Shown: in pieces, positions 16,606-25,258 of the stretch
Numbering within the stretch: the stretch's first letter is position 1
How the letters are laid out: each line of letters starts with the position of its first letter
Assembly (NCBI GenBank): GCA_015062345.1
Contig: SUUV01000013.1
Location: 1 to 39,449 of the forward strand
Direction: 5' to 3'
Source: Alphaproteobacteria bacterium
GTDB taxonomy: Bacteria > Pseudomonadota > Alphaproteobacteria > RF32 > CAG-239
Length of the DNA: 39,449 nucleotides
Program-made: the position numbers and the translations under genes
The notes under the pieces: generated by a model
The model's database searches: none
Told to the model about the DNA's origin: nothing
The model's input: the letters and a program-made list of their open reading frames with translations, nothing else

Positions 16606-17361
16606 ATGACAGATTTAAAAGACATTTTTTTAAGAGTTCACTCGTATGAAAGCGGCGGAACGGTTGACGGACCGGGCATAAGGTTTGTGGTGTTTTTACA
16701 AGGATGCCCTTTAAGATGTCAATATTGTCATAATCCTGATACATGGAATTTGCGTGGCGGAAAACTGATATCGGCTCAAGATGTGGTTGATGAGGTCTTA
16801 AAATATGAAAACTTTATGACTTTTTCGCATGGAGGAGTGACATTTTCAGGTGGTGAGCCATTGGTGCAAAAACAAAATCTGGTGCCGGTTTTTGCCGAAC
16901 TTAAAAAACACAACATTCACATTGCTTTGGATACGGCAGGGACAACAAATATTGATGAAACAACCTTAAATCTGTTGGATAAAACCGATTTGGTAATGCT
17001 TGATGTAAAACACATATTAAGTGCCGAACATAAGGTGTTAACCGGTATGGGAAATGAAAAAACTTATGCGTTTTTGGAAGTGTTGAAACAAAAAAACATT
17101 CGTACATGGATACGATGGGTAATTGTGCCAAACTTTAATGACAGCATAGAATATGCAACCAAATTTGCCGAACTGGTAAAACAATATCCTAATGTTGAGT
17201 TAGCTGAACTTTTGCCTTACCATCAACATGGTGTTTATAAATGGAAAGAATTAGGGCTTGATTATCCCTTAAAAGATACTCCGGAACCGGAAAAAGAAAC
17301 CGTAAAAGCATTGGCAAAGGTTTTGGAAGATTTTGGTGTAAAAACCTTATATGCAAAATAA
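16606..17361 (+). CDS. pflA: Pyruvate formate-lyase activating enzyme
   Basis: A 251-residue radical-SAM enzyme that uses S-adenosylmethionine and a [4Fe-4S] cluster to install the glycyl radical on PflB. The cluster motif C-x3-C-x2-C is Cys34, Cys38 and Cys41 in GCPLRCQYCHNP. The GGEP motif for SAM binding appears in FSGGEPL, and the N-terminal SYESGGTVDGPGIR is the activase signature. Its start follows AGGAG by 6 bases. It lies directly after pflB. A bidirectional terminator follows. Confidence 0.96.
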   Translation: MTDLKDIFLRVHSYESGGTVDGPGIRFVVFLQGCPLRCQYCHNPDTWNLRGGKLISAQDVVDEVLKYENFMTFSHGGVTFSGGEPLVQKQNLVPVFAELKKHNIHIALDTAGTTNIDETTLNLLDKTDLVMLDVKHILSAEHKVLTGMGNEKTYAFLEVLKQKNIRTWIRWVIVPNFNDSIEYATKFAELVKQYPNVELAELLPYHQHGVYKWKELGLDYPLKDTPEPEKETVKALAKVLEDFGVKTLYAK

Positions 17362-17370
17362 ATTATAAAA

Positions 17371-17400
17371 ACAGCCCAAAAGTAATTTTGGGCTGTTTTT
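17371..17400. terminator. Bidirectional terminator between pflA and the DUF4402 gene
   Basis: A perfect 11-bp stem (ACAGCCCAAAA at 17371-17381, TTTTGGGCTGT at 17386-17396) with a 4-base loop, flanked by A-run and T-run, serving both convergent genes. Confidence 0.88.
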
Positions 17401-17406
17401 ATATGA

Positions 17407-17865
17407 TTAGTAGGTTTTAGTAATGGTAAAGTGCCCCTCATATGCACCGGCTTTAACACTTGCAGGGATTTCTAGATTACCGAGTATCTCGTCATCCGCT
17501 GTATAAACAGATAAAAAAACACCTTCACTACCTCCGGTAGCTGTTAATTCTATGTCATTAGTTAGAAATTCGAAACCGTCTAAGTCACTTATCATCTCAC
17601 CGGTTTCGGGATCACCATTATAACAACGTCCTCTAGTAAAGCTAGCCGAAAAAACATCACCATTTGGAAAGCCACCATCATGCTGTATAGTTACTGCACT
17701 ATTATTTTCTTTAACTACAATATTATCGAAACCCACATCAGTACAGGTGATCTTTTTAGCCACTTGAATGTTAGCCTTAGCGGTTACTTCTGCGTAGTCT
17801 GTTGTTGCATTTGCAGATGTTGCAGCCATTAAAGCGACTGCGGATAAAAGAAAATATTTTCTCAT
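17407..17865 (-). CDS. DUF4402-type secreted protein 1
   Basis: A 152-residue exported protein. The signal peptide runs to about residue 20 (SANA). The mature chain is beta-rich and has the DUF4402 layout. It starts AEVTAKANIQVAKKITC, has a conserved D/N-F-x-x-IVV block near residue 45, and ends VKAGAYEGHFTITKTY, the typical C-terminal strand of this pilin-like or surface-protein family. It is the first of three paralogues in the window, all on the minus strand and all preceded by the same regulatory block. The surface role is inferred from the family, not from sequence motifs with known activity. Confidence 0.75.
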   Translation of the reverse strand: MRKYFLLSAVALMAATSANATTDYAEVTAKANIQVAKKITCTDVGFDNIVVKENNSAVTIQHDGGFPNGDVFSASFTRGRCYNGDPETGEMISDLDGFEFLTNDIELTATGGSEGVFLSVYTADDEILGNLEIPASVKAGAYEGHFTITKTY

Positions 17866-17916
17866 AATTTTTAATCCTTAAAAATAGTTAAACTTAATTT
17901 GAAAAGCTAAAAATCA

Positions 17917-18000
17917 GCCTTTCACATCACATCATAAACCGTTTTTTTTTTTTGCAAGTAAAAAGAGTCTAAATGTGAATTTAAATCAAAAATGAGGTAA
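17917..18000 (-). promoter_or_regulatory. Regulatory block upstream of DUF4402 gene 1
   Basis: On the minus strand the order is CTCA, TTGATTTAAATTCA (an FNR/FixK-like half palindrome), GACTCTTTTTACTTGC, exactly twelve A, CGGTT and TATGAT. TATGAT (complement of 17931-17936) is the likely -10. The same order and the same 12-base tract recur at 18773-18856 and 34878-34959. Confidence 0.65.
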
Positions 18001-18018
18001 GAAAATAAACCAAACAAT

Positions 18019-18185
18019 GTCATGCCTATTTTTTGCGTTAGCAAAAAATTCAGGGCATCTTCCGATTAGTATTAATTCGAAGATCGCTTGACCTCACATT
18101 TTTAATGTGAGGAGCGATGACGGTTTAAAATTATTATTAATTCGAAGACCCCGTGATTTTGCTCGTTATACTCGCAAAAAGGGGT
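18019..18185. repeat. Nested intergenic palindromes
   Basis: Three hairpins lie in a row. First, 18022-18058 has ATGCC/GGCAT outside and ATTTTTTGC/GCAAAAAAT inside. Second, 18083-18118 has ATCGCT/AGCGAT outside and CCTCACATT/AATGTGAGG inside. Third, 18148-18185 has ACCCC/GGGGT with TTTTGC/GCAAAA inside. TTAATTCGAAGA occurs before hairpins two and three. GTCAT at 18019 and ATGAC at 18117 invert. The look is that of a REP/MITE-like element, but no second copy is in the window. Confidence 0.5.
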
Positions 18186-18204
18186 GACTTGTTTTTTTAA
18201 AATA

Positions 18205-18235
18205 AAAAACCGCTCCTTGAAAACAATCAAAGAGC
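18205..18235 (-). terminator. Terminator of DUF4402 gene 2
   Basis: On the minus strand GCTCTTTGA (complement of 18227-18235) pairs with TCAAGGAGC (complement of 18212-18220), one G-T pair, followed by GGTTTTTTATTTT. Confidence 0.75.
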
Positions 18236-18253
18236 AGAGTAGTTTCTAAAAAA

Positions 18254-18715
18254 TTAATAAGTATAAGTTATGGTAAATGAACCTGTATATTCTCCTGCTT
18301 TAACATTGGCAGGAATTGTCAAAGTTCCTAATATATATTGCTCGTAATTGGTATCGAATGCAAAGTTACTGATAGATAGTTTATCGGTACTAGTATTGCT
18401 AGTCAATAATACATTTGTCGGCATAGATACCTCAGGTAATGGAATGTCTTCACAGAAAGCAGCTTGAGCATCAGTGAGAGATAAGATATCACCGGTCGTT
18501 TGATTTATACCGTTTTCAGTATCATCATTGAATGTAACAGTAGAAATAGCATTATTTTGTTTAACAACAATGGTACCGAAGTTCATAACTGAGCAAGAAA
18601 AAGTACCTGCCACTTCAATTGTAGCCTTAGCTGTTACTTCTGCGTAATCGGTAGTTGCGTTTGCGGTGGTTGTGAGCATCAAAGCCACAGCGCTCCAAAG
18701 AAAATATTTTCTCAT
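18254..18715 (-). CDS. DUF4402-type secreted protein 2
   Basis: A 153-residue paralogue of protein 1. The signal peptide is nearly identical (MRKYFLWSAVALM, ending TANA) and the mature start AEVTAKATIEVAGTFSC is closely similar. It continues with MNFGTIVVKQNN, a standard DUF4402 block, and ends VKAGEYTGSFTITYTY. The start at 18715 was chosen because it aligns with the other copy. An upstream in-frame ATG (18781) would add 22 residues lying over the promoter leader. The middle region has diverged strongly from protein 1, while the ends are conserved, as for variable surface subunits. Confidence 0.75.
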   Translation of the reverse strand: MRKYFLWSAVALMLTTTANATTDYAEVTAKATIEVAGTFSCSVMNFGTIVVKQNNAISTVTFNDDTENGINQTTGDILSLTDAQAAFCEDIPLPEVSMPTNVLLTSNTSTDKLSISNFAFDTNYEQYILGTLTIPANVKAGEYTGSFTITYTY

Positions 18716-18772
18716 AATTTTAATTCCTTTACAAAAATTAAGTTTAAGTACATTTGAAAGGTGCAAAAATTT

Positions 18773-18856
18773 GCCTTTCACATCGCATCATAAACCGTTT
18801 TTTTTTTTTGCAAGTAAAAAGAGTCGTTTAAAGAATTTAAATCAAAAATGAGGTAA
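18773..18856 (-). promoter_or_regulatory. Regulatory block upstream of DUF4402 gene 2
   Basis: Same layout as at 17917-18000: TTGATTTAAATTC, GACTCTTTTTACTTGC, twelve A, CGGTT, TATGAT, GCGATGTGAAAGG. The seven or so bases between the palindrome and GACTC differ between copies while the flanks are fixed, which points to spaced protein-binding sites. Confidence 0.65.
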
Positions 18857-18890
18857 AAAACTCGGCTCTTTTAATCTAACAAAAGCCGAG
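18855..18890 (-). terminator. Terminator of the BamE-like gene
   Basis: On the minus strand CTCGGCTTTT and AAAAGAGCCGAG pair with one bulge (complement of 18861-18890), followed by TTTTTT. It lies between the BamE-like gene and the regulatory block of DUF4402 gene 2. Confidence 0.82.
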
Positions 18891-18913
18891 TGAAATTTTT
18901 TTTAAGTTTTATA

Positions 18914-19375
18914 TTACAAATTGTCTTCCATATCTTTTGTGGAAATCGGCATATAAGCACCTACACCGCCGAAATATTTTTTGAAAAACCCGATATTATG
19001 ACCTTGTGTCGGGGTTTGTTGTTCGCTTATTTCGATTTGTTTGCCGTCATCTTTGTTATAAGTGGAAATTTTTGCAACCTTGCCCTGATTGTCAAAGTTA
19101 ATGTTTAACACATTGCGTTCAAGTTCCTCGGGTTTGAAAAAGGCAACTTTTTTTAATGTTGAAGACATATAAATCCAGTTGTTATCATCAAAACACGATA
19201 TTGCCGATGGTGAGCCAAGTATATCAGCCACTTCCTGACGAGTTTGCCCGATATTGATTTGTGCGATTTTATCAGGTGAAGGCATATTGCCGTTATGTAC
19301 CAAAAATGTATTTTTAGAACAAGATATGCTAAAAAATGTAATCAGTCCCAACAAAAACAAATTGCGTATTGACAT
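18914..19375 (-). CDS. BamE (SmpA/OmlA) family lipoprotein
   Basis: A 153-residue lipoprotein with lipobox SISC (Cys near residue 19). The BamE pattern is clear: IAQINIGQTRQEVADILGSPSA (read in two parts, INIGQTRQEV and ILGSPS), then WIYMSS and a later strand VLNINFDNQGKV. BamE is an accessory lipoprotein of the outer-membrane beta-barrel assembly machine. It is divergent from the DUF177 gene, as bamE-like genes often are next to the DUF177-rpmF-plsX-fabH block in alphaproteobacteria. That supports the assignment. Confidence 0.85.
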   Translation of the reverse strand: MSIRNLFLLGLITFFSISCSKNTFLVHNGNMPSPDKIAQINIGQTRQEVADILGSPSAISCFDDNNWIYMSSTLKKVAFFKPEELERNVLNINFDNQGKVAKISTYNKDDGKQIEISEQQTPTQGHNIGFFKKYFGGVGAYMPISTKDMEDNL

Positions 19376-19433
19376 ATAAGCTCCTTACAATTAAATTGAC
19401 TTGGTATCAGTTTATAACATAAGGAATTTAAGA

Positions 19434-19952
19434 ATGCAAAAAGATTTTTCGTATCCTTTGAATATTGATGAATTAAATCAGCAAGAGCAACACCATAAAA
19501 TTAAGGCCGATGCCGATGAACTTAAAATCTTAAAAGACATTTTGCAAGTGGAAGATGTAAAAAAATTTGAAGCGGATATTTTCTTAAAGTTAAACATTAA
19601 ACTTCATAAACTTGATTTGTGGGGACAGGTTAAGGCAATTGTTGAATTAAAAAGTGTGGTATCATTAGAAAATTTTGATAAAACATATGATGTTGATTTT
19701 AGCTATTGCTACGATACAAAGGCAACATATAAGGATATTAAAGAGTTAGAGCCTTCCATTTATGATGATGTGCCCGATGTGATAGAAAACGGACAAATAG
19801 ATTTAGCTAATATTGCAATTGAGCAATTGGCACTTCAACTTGATGATTATCCGAGAAAAGATGGCGAAAAATTTGAGTTTGTAAGTCAGTTTGATGAGGA
19901 AACCACCAAACAGACCAATCCGTTTTTGGTTTTGGAAAAATTAAAAAAATAA
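19434..19952 (+). CDS. DUF177 (YceD) family protein
   Basis: A 172-residue DUF177/YceD family protein. Family members are encoded directly before rpmF and are tied to 23S rRNA/50S assembly in some bacteria. The start at 19434 follows AAGGA by 8 bases. The frame is open upstream but without a ribosome site. Visible family traits are the central VELKSVVSLENFD region and an acidic C-terminal half ending in NPFLVLEKLKK, typical of the family (NPFaaL..LK). It is a member of the DUF177-rpmF-plsX-fabH-ihfA-merR block. Confidence 0.82.
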   Translation: MQKDFSYPLNIDELNQQEQHHKIKADADELKILKDILQVEDVKKFEADIFLKLNIKLHKLDLWGQVKAIVELKSVVSLENFDKTYDVDFSYCYDTKATYKDIKELEPSIYDDVPDVIENGQIDLANIAIEQLALQLDDYPRKDGEKFEFVSQFDEETTKQTNPFLVLEKLKK

Positions 19953-20110
19953 ACAGGGCACAAAAAGTGCTTGCAAAATAAAAAAAAATTTTATAAAAGC
20001 TTGAGTAACATTTTAGGCGAATTTTTACTTGCATTTAAATTAAAAGTGAAGTATGTATGAGCCTTGAATAATTTGTTGTAATAATAAACTTTTAGTAAAA
20101 GAGAAGAAAA

Positions 20111-20296
20111 ATGGCTACACCAAAGAAGAAAACATCAAAATCTCGTCGTGATATGCGTCGTTCTCACGATGCGTTAACTCCTAACGCATATCAAGAATGC
20201 CCCAATTGCGGTGAATTGAAAAGACCTCATAATGTTTGCACAAAATGCGGTCAGTATGACGGTAAAGAAGTTGTTGCTCAAAAGGCAGACAAATAA
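20111..20296 (+). CDS. rpmF: Ribosomal protein L32
   Basis: A 61-residue 50S ribosomal protein. The N-terminus [20 protein letters not shown] is the conserved basic tail. The core has CPNCGELK and CTKCGQYDG, two CxxC knuckles that would bind zinc, so this is the zinc-containing (C+) form. It starts after GAGAAGA at close distance. The 158-base spacer before it may hold its own promoter. The location before plsX is standard. Confidence 0.95.
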   Translation: MATPKKKTSKSRRDMRRSHDALTPNAYQECPNCGELKRPHNVCTKCGQYDGKEVVAQKADK

Positions 20297-20315
20297 GATT
20301 TTGAACTAATTAAAT

Positions 20316-21380
20316 ATGGAGCAGGTTTTGTCTGATAATAATCTGGTCATATCTGTAGATGCAATGGGGGGAGATAATTCCCCTCGCATTGTAATTGAAG
20401 GATTAGCTTTGTCGGCTAAGAAGAATCCTGATATCAGGTTTTTAGTTTTCGGTGACGAAAACAAAATTAAGGAAGAAATGAAAAAGTTTTCGTTTCTTAC
20501 CAAAGTTTGTACGATATGCAATTGTATAGAGGTTGTACGCAACGAAGATAAGCCTTCACAAGTTATCCGAAACAAAAACACAAGCATGTATCAAGCTATT
20601 GATGCGGTTAGGCGAGGTGAGGCTAAGGCCGTTGTTTCTGCCGGTAACACCGGTGCATTAATGGCTATATCCAAGATGCTTTTGAAAACAATTCAAAAGA
20701 TACATCGTCCGGCAATCGTGAGCATTATGCCCCACAGATACGGTAAATATGTAATGCTTGATTTGGGTGCAAACACCGAGTGTAATGCGGTCAATTTGGC
20801 TGAATTTGCCGTTATGGGTAATATCTTGGCCAAAAATGCATTAAACATTGAAAAGCCCAAAGTTGCCCTTTTAAATATCGGTGCCGAAGAAATGAAAGGC
20901 AAGGAAGAAATTCGTCATGCCGCACAAATGCTTAAAAATTCTTCAATTAATATGGAGTTTGTCGGTTTTGTTGAACCGCATGAAATTGCTTTTGGTAAGG
21001 CTGATGTTATTGTAGCTGACGGGTTTACGGGCAATGTGGCATTAAAGTCAATTGAAGGTACGGCAAAATTGATGCGCAGTATGATAAAAGATGCAATTAA
21101 GCATTCTGTTTTATCGTGGTTTGGTTTGCCGTTTATGTTTTTTGCCGTTAAAAAAATCAGTAAGACGATGAATCCTAAGCTTTATAACGGCGCAATGTTT
21201 GTCGGACTTAACGGATTGTCGGTTAAAAGTCATGGCGGAGCAGACGGATTCGGTTTTTCGGTTGCTTTAAACAATGCGGCAAATTTGGTCAGACAAGACT
21301 TTGTAAACACGATTCGTAACGAACTGGAAAATGTTGATTTAGACGAAGTTTCACAGGATATATTTTATGAAGTGTATTAG
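20316..21380 (+). CDS. plsX: Phosphate acyltransferase PlsX
   Basis: PlsX makes acyl-phosphate from acyl-ACP for phosphatidic acid synthesis. The N-terminal SVDAMGGDNSP is the family signature. SAGNTGALMA near residue 110 and VADGFTGNVALK near 230 are further conserved blocks. The 354-residue length is right. The start at 20316 lacks a strong ribosome site, so coupling to rpmF 20 bases upstream is likely. It overlaps fabH by 14 bases. Confidence 0.95.
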   Translation: MEQVLSDNNLVISVDAMGGDNSPRIVIEGLALSAKKNPDIRFLVFGDENKIKEEMKKFSFLTKVCTICNCIEVVRNEDKPSQVIRNKNTSMYQAIDAVRRGEAKAVVSAGNTGALMAISKMLLKTIQKIHRPAIVSIMPHRYGKYVMLDLGANTECNAVNLAEFAVMGNILAKNALNIEKPKVALLNIGAEEMKGKEEIRHAAQMLKNSSINMEFVGFVEPHEIAFGKADVIVADGFTGNVALKSIEGTAKLMRSMIKDAIKHSVLSWFGLPFMFFAVKKISKTMNPKLYNGAMFVGLNGLSVKSHGGADGFGFSVALNNAANLVRQDFVNTIRNELENVDLDEVSQDIFYEVY

Positions 21381-22344
21381 AGCCGAAATGGTCGGTTTCG
21401 GGCATTATTTGCCCGAGAAGGTTTTAACTAATGATGATTTATCAAAAATGGTTGAAACCAATGACGAGTGGATTAGCACTCGTACCGGCATAAAATTGCG
21501 TCATATTTCCGAAGATATGACAACGGCTGAAATGTCTGCAAAAGCTTGTCAAAAAGCCTTAGAATATGCCGGCTTAAAAGCAACTGATATAGATTTGATT
21601 GTTGTCGGTACATTAACATCGGATAATACCACTCCTTCATGTGCGGCTAAGGTTAGCAATTTGTTAGGCGCCAGAGTCGGTGTGCCTGCGTTTGATGTTG
21701 CTGCTGCTTGTTCCGGATTTGTATATGCTTTGACTGTGGCCGATAATATGATTAAGTTAGGCCAAATTAAAACTGCTTTGGTTGTTGGTGCCGAAAGGTT
21801 ATCAAAGGTTACCGATTGGACCGACAGAAACACTTGTGTTTTGTTCGGAGACGGTGCAGGTGCAGTAGTTTTGCAAGCTAAAGAAGGCAACTCTACCATA
21901 GATGATAGTGGCATTTTAAGTACTCGTTTGTATGCAGATGGTTCGGGTTATGAGCATTTGTACACAACGGGCGGAGTTTCTACAACCGCTAATGCCGGAT
22001 ATATTTTTATGAACGGTAAAGAAGTTTTTAAATCTGCGGTAGGCTGTTTGTCCGAAGCTGCTTTGTCGGTTATGAATGATTTAAATGTCAGTTCGCAAGA
22101 TATAGATTTTTTGGTGCCGCATCAGGCTAATATTCGTATTATTGAGGGTGTGGGGCATAGATTGGGTTTGCCGGCCGAAAAAGTTATTGTTACCGTAGAC
22201 CACCACGGAAACACATCGGCGGCATCGATTCCTCTTGCTTTGTCCGAGTCGATTGCATCGGGCAAAATTAAAAAAGGTGATTTGGTGGTGCTAAGTGCAA
22301 TGGGTGCCGGTTTTACTTGGGGCGCCGTACTGTTAAGAATATAA
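21367..22344 (+). CDS. fabH: 3-oxoacyl-ACP synthase III
   Basis: FabH condenses acetyl-CoA with malonyl-ACP to begin fatty acid synthesis. The catalytic triad is visible: Cys115 in AAACSGF, the His of VPHQANIRI, and the Asn of DHHGNTSAAS. The GIKLRHISED block near residue 41 is also typical. 325 residues is standard. Its first codons lie inside the end of plsX, so the two lipid genes are translationally coupled. Confidence 0.96.
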   Translation: MKCIRAEMVGFGHYLPEKVLTNDDLSKMVETNDEWISTRTGIKLRHISEDMTTAEMSAKACQKALEYAGLKATDIDLIVVGTLTSDNTTPSCAAKVSNLLGARVGVPAFDVAAACSGFVYALTVADNMIKLGQIKTALVVGAERLSKVTDWTDRNTCVLFGDGAGAVVLQAKEGNSTIDDSGILSTRLYADGSGYEHLYTTGGVSTTANAGYIFMNGKEVFKSAVGCLSEAALSVMNDLNVSSQDIDFLVPHQANIRIIEGVGHRLGLPAEKVIVTVDHHGNTSAASIPLALSESIASGKIKKGDLVVLSAMGAGFTWGAVLLRI

Positions 22345-22442
22345 AAAACTTGTGAAATATTGCTCTTAGTTGCTTGAGAATATTTTTTTGATGTTGTAGG
22401 TTTAAGTAAATTACATAATAACTTATAATTTAGGATTGAAAA

Positions 22443-22727
22443 ATGAAAACAATTACACGCGCAGATGTTGCAGAAACAATTTATGAAGAAGTTGGTCTTT
22501 CACGCAAAGATTCGGGTGATATTTTGGATATGGTTATAGATGAAATAAAGTCTGAATTGGTTAAGGGAAATGATGTTAAGTTGTCCTCTTTTGGTACGAT
22601 GGCATTAAGAAAAAAGAATCCTCGTGTCGGTCGTAACCCTAAAACCGGTGTTGAGGCTGAAATTTCTGCCAGAACGGTAATTTCATTTAAGCCTTCTCAA
22701 AATATGCGTAAAGCTATTAACTCTTAA
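22443..22727 (+). CDS. ihfA: Integration host factor alpha subunit
   Basis: A 94-residue HU/IHF family DNA-bending protein. The beta-arm reads RNPKTGVEAEISARTVISF, and the C-terminal PSQNMRKAINS is IHF-alpha-like. Assignment as IHF alpha rather than HU rests on this motif and on the position between fabH and a MerR gene, which is the usual alphaproteobacterial place. The IHF beta gene is not in the window. Confidence 0.88.
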   Translation: MKTITRADVAETIYEEVGLSRKDSGDILDMVIDEIKSELVKGNDVKLSSFGTMALRKKNPRVGRNPKTGVEAEISARTVISFKPSQNMRKAINS

Positions 22728-22743
22728 AGTAAAAGGATAGTTT

Positions 22744-23163
22744 ATGGTAGTCAACAAGTCGAAATCAGCTTTTAGAACCATTGCTGAGGTTGCAGAGGAG
22801 CTTGGTGTGGCTACTCATGTTTTGCGTTTTTGGGAAACAAAATTTGAACAAATCAAACCCATGAAAGCTTCCGGCGGACGCAGGTATTATCGTCCCGATG
22901 ATGTGGAAATAGTTAGGCTGATTAAGAGCTTTTTGTATGAAAAACGCTATACCATTGAAGGTGTTCAGAAACTTTTTAAGGATAAAGGGATTAAGTCCAT
23001 ATTGGGCGGAGAAATACAAAAAGACTTTTTTGATATTAAGGAAGATAGCGCTGAGCTGCAACAATCGGTTGTAAGCGGGTTGTCTGAAAATCAGAAACAA
23101 ATTTTGACCATGGCTTATGCTGAATTAAAGCAAATTGAGGAAAAACTCAAAAATTTCAATTAA
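22744..23163 (+). CDS. MerR family transcriptional regulator
   Basis: A 139-residue MerR-type regulator. The winged helix-turn-helix is clear: [20 protein letters not shown], then [14 protein letters not shown]. After it come a dimerisation helix and a short C-terminal tail with no cysteine metal site, so the effector is unknown. This is the MerR gene that habitually follows ihfA in alphaproteobacteria. It starts 16 bases after ihfA behind AAAGGA and ends at a strong terminator. Confidence 0.88.
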   Translation: MVVNKSKSAFRTIAEVAEELGVATHVLRFWETKFEQIKPMKASGGRRYYRPDDVEIVRLIKSFLYEKRYTIEGVQKLFKDKGIKSILGGEIQKDFFDIKEDSAELQQSVVSGLSENQKQILTMAYAELKQIEEKLKNFN

Positions 23164-23190
23164 ATGATTTGAACGGATTGAATTGGTTTT

Positions 23191-23224
23191 ATTTCACCCA
23201 CGCAATATGCGTGGGTGAAATTTT
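23191..23224. terminator. Bidirectional terminator between merR and rpoH
   Basis: A perfect 14-bp stem (23191-23204 with 23208-23221) with loop ATA and T/A runs on either side, serving the two convergent genes. Confidence 0.9.
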
Positions 23225-23232
23225 AAATTGTA

Positions 23233-24108
23233 TTATTGTACAACTCCGACTGCTTTAGTGATTTTTTTAATGGAATTAAGTTCAATTTGGCGAACTCTTT
23301 CTTTTGAAATGTGATAGGTCTTGCTCAAATCATCAAGTGTGGCCGATTTTTCTGCCAATCGGCGTTTAAACAAAATATCTTTTTCTCGCGGATTTAACAC
23401 CACCAAAGCTTCATTGAAAAGTTTTCTTCTGTAACGCATGGTTTCGGAATGTGCAAAACATTCCTCCTGATTGGGTTTGTTGTCCGAAATGAAATCCATC
23501 CATTCGGAAGTGCCGTCAGATGAAGAGTCTAAAACCGCATTTAATGAGCCGTCGTGAGCTTTAAGTCTGGTGTTCATATCGGTTACTTCTTGTACCGAAA
23601 CATCTAAACTTTTGGCGATTTTACTCAAAATTTGTTCGGACATATCTCTGTCATCTACCAAATTTAATTTGTTTTTTATTTTTCTTAAATTGAAAAACAA
23701 TTTTTTTTGAGCAGCAGTTGTACCTAATTTTACCAAAGACCACGAATTTAGAATATATTTTTGTACCGAAGCCTTAATCCACCACAGAGCATATGTGGAA
23801 AATCTGAAACCTTTTTCCGGCTCAAATTTTTCAATGGCATATAAAAGCCCTAAGTTTCCCTCCGATATCATCTCGCTTAAAGGAAGTCCGTAGCCTTTGT
23901 ATTTTGATACAACTTTAACCACTAATCTCAAATGTGATGTGATTAGTTTGTAAGCAATGTTTTTGTCTTTTGTTTTTTGATAGTCCACAGCCAGATTATA
24001 TTCTTCATCAGGCTCCAAAATCGGATATTTGCGAATGTCTTGCAAATATTTTGAAAGATTATTCTCTGGCGAAAAGTCAAGTCCGGTAAGCTTAGGCGTA
24101 TTGTCCAT
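23233..24108 (-). CDS. rpoH: RNA polymerase sigma-32 factor (heat shock)
   Basis: A 291-residue sigma-70 family protein. Region 2 reads LRLVVKVVSKYKGYGLPLSE...GNLGLLYAIEKF, then FRFSTYALWWIKASVQ. The RpoH box QKKLFFNLR (residues 134-142), absent from other sigma factors, settles the assignment to the heat-shock sigma factor. Region 4 has the helix-turn-helix TYHISKERVRQIE. It lies directly after rluD on the minus strand, a common alphaproteobacterial pairing. Confidence 0.93.
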   Translation of the reverse strand: MDNTPKLTGLDFSPENNLSKYLQDIRKYPILEPDEEYNLAVDYQKTKDKNIAYKLITSHLRLVVKVVSKYKGYGLPLSEMISEGNLGLLYAIEKFEPEKGFRFSTYALWWIKASVQKYILNSWSLVKLGTTAAQKKLFFNLRKIKNKLNLVDDRDMSEQILSKIAKSLDVSVQEVTDMNTRLKAHDGSLNAVLDSSSDGTSEWMDFISDNKPNQEECFAHSETMRYRRKLFNEALVVLNPREKDILFKRRLAEKSATLDDLSKTYHISKERVRQIELNSIKKITKAVGVVQ

Positions 24109-24200
24109 AGTCTATCTCCTTTTACATTGACCTAGGCAATAATAAGAAAAAGATGATAAACATCAATATAACAATAAGTTTTAATTTTTGGTTTATACAA

Positions 24201-25181
24201 CTATAAGTTGTTAAGATTATCTAACAGATTTTGAAAATCATCAGGGAAAACGGACGAAAAAGACATTTGTTTACCGCTAACGGGATGAACAAAGCCAAGA
24301 GTGGCGGCATGAAGTGCATGGCGAGGAAAAGTGTTGATGAGATTTTTTACCGATTCGGGAATTTTTAAGGCTGATTTGTGGTTTTTCTCATAAACTTTAT
24401 CACCAATGAGAGCACAACCTTTTGAGGACAAATGTACCCTGATTTGATGAGTGCGACCGGTTTCTAAATTGCATTGAACAAGTGAGGCAAATGTAGAGTA
24501 TGTTTTAACGGTTTTATAATGCGTAACTGCGTGTTTCCCGCCCGATTGAACTAAAGCCATTTTTTTGCGGTCAAAATTTGAACGAGCAATGTTACCTGTA
24601 ATAGTTCCGCTGAGCGGATTTAGAATTGAATAGGTGAGGGCAAAATATGTTCTTTCGATACTATGATTAAAAAATTGTTCGGATAACCCCTGATGCGCAA
24701 TATCATTTTTTGCTACTACCAGCAAACCGCTTGTTTCCTTGTCAATGCGATGTACAATCCCCGGTCTTTTAACTCCGCCGATACCGGATAGATTGTCTTT
24801 GCAATGATATAAAAGGGCGTTAACCAAAGTGCCGTCATAAGCACCGGCGGCAGGGTGAACGGTCATTCCCGAAGGTTTATTAACAACAACTATGTCATTG
24901 TCTTCATACACAACATCAAGCGGTATATTTTGCGGTTTAGGCTCGGCTTCGACCAAAGGTGGAATTTCAAGTAAAAAAGAATCGCCGATTTTTACTTTGT
25001 ATGCACAATCGATAATTTCGTTTTCTTCTAATGTAACACAACCTGTTTTAATCAGGCGCTGAATTTGATTTCGAGAAAGCTTACATTCGGGCAAAATTGA
25101 TAAAAACTTATCAAGCCGTAAATTTTTATACTCTGCTTGTACCGGATTTGTAAAAAAAATGTTGCTTTCTTGGTCAATCAT
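24201..25181 (-). CDS. rluD: RluD-type 23S rRNA pseudouridine synthase
   Basis: A 326-residue RluA-family pseudouridine synthase. An N-terminal S4 RNA-binding domain (LRLDKFLSIL...SRNQIQRLI) is followed by the catalytic domain with HRIDKETSGLLV, where Asp147 is the catalytic aspartate, and by GRTHQIRVHL. By size and S4 domain it is RluC/RluD-like. RluD is favoured by the neighbouring rpoH and by the single copy here, but the target uridines cannot be read off. It is divergent from a small membrane protein gene. Confidence 0.85.
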   Translation of the reverse strand: MIDQESNIFFTNPVQAEYKNLRLDKFLSILPECKLSRNQIQRLIKTGCVTLEENEIIDCAYKVKIGDSFLLEIPPLVEAEPKPQNIPLDVVYEDNDIVVVNKPSGMTVHPAAGAYDGTLVNALLYHCKDNLSGIGGVKRPGIVHRIDKETSGLLVVAKNDIAHQGLSEQFFNHSIERTYFALTYSILNPLSGTITGNIARSNFDRKKMALVQSGGKHAVTHYKTVKTYSTFASLVQCNLETGRTHQIRVHLSSKGCALIGDKVYEKNHKSALKIPESVKNLINTFPRHALHAATLGFVHPVSGKQMSFSSVFPDDFQNLLDNLNNL

Positions 25182-25258
25182 GTCGTAAAATTAAGTATAT
25201 TTTAGATATTTTAAGATATCAATAAAACAAAAGCTTAAAAAAAGCAAGGGAAGATTTG

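Larger units (their letters stand above)
17866..18253. other. 388-base spacer with regulatory block and palindromes
   Basis: No gene. From left to right it holds the leader of DUF4402 gene 1, its regulatory block (17917-18000), a cluster of nested palindromes (18019-18185) and the terminator of DUF4402 gene 2 (18205-18235). Confidence 0.7.
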
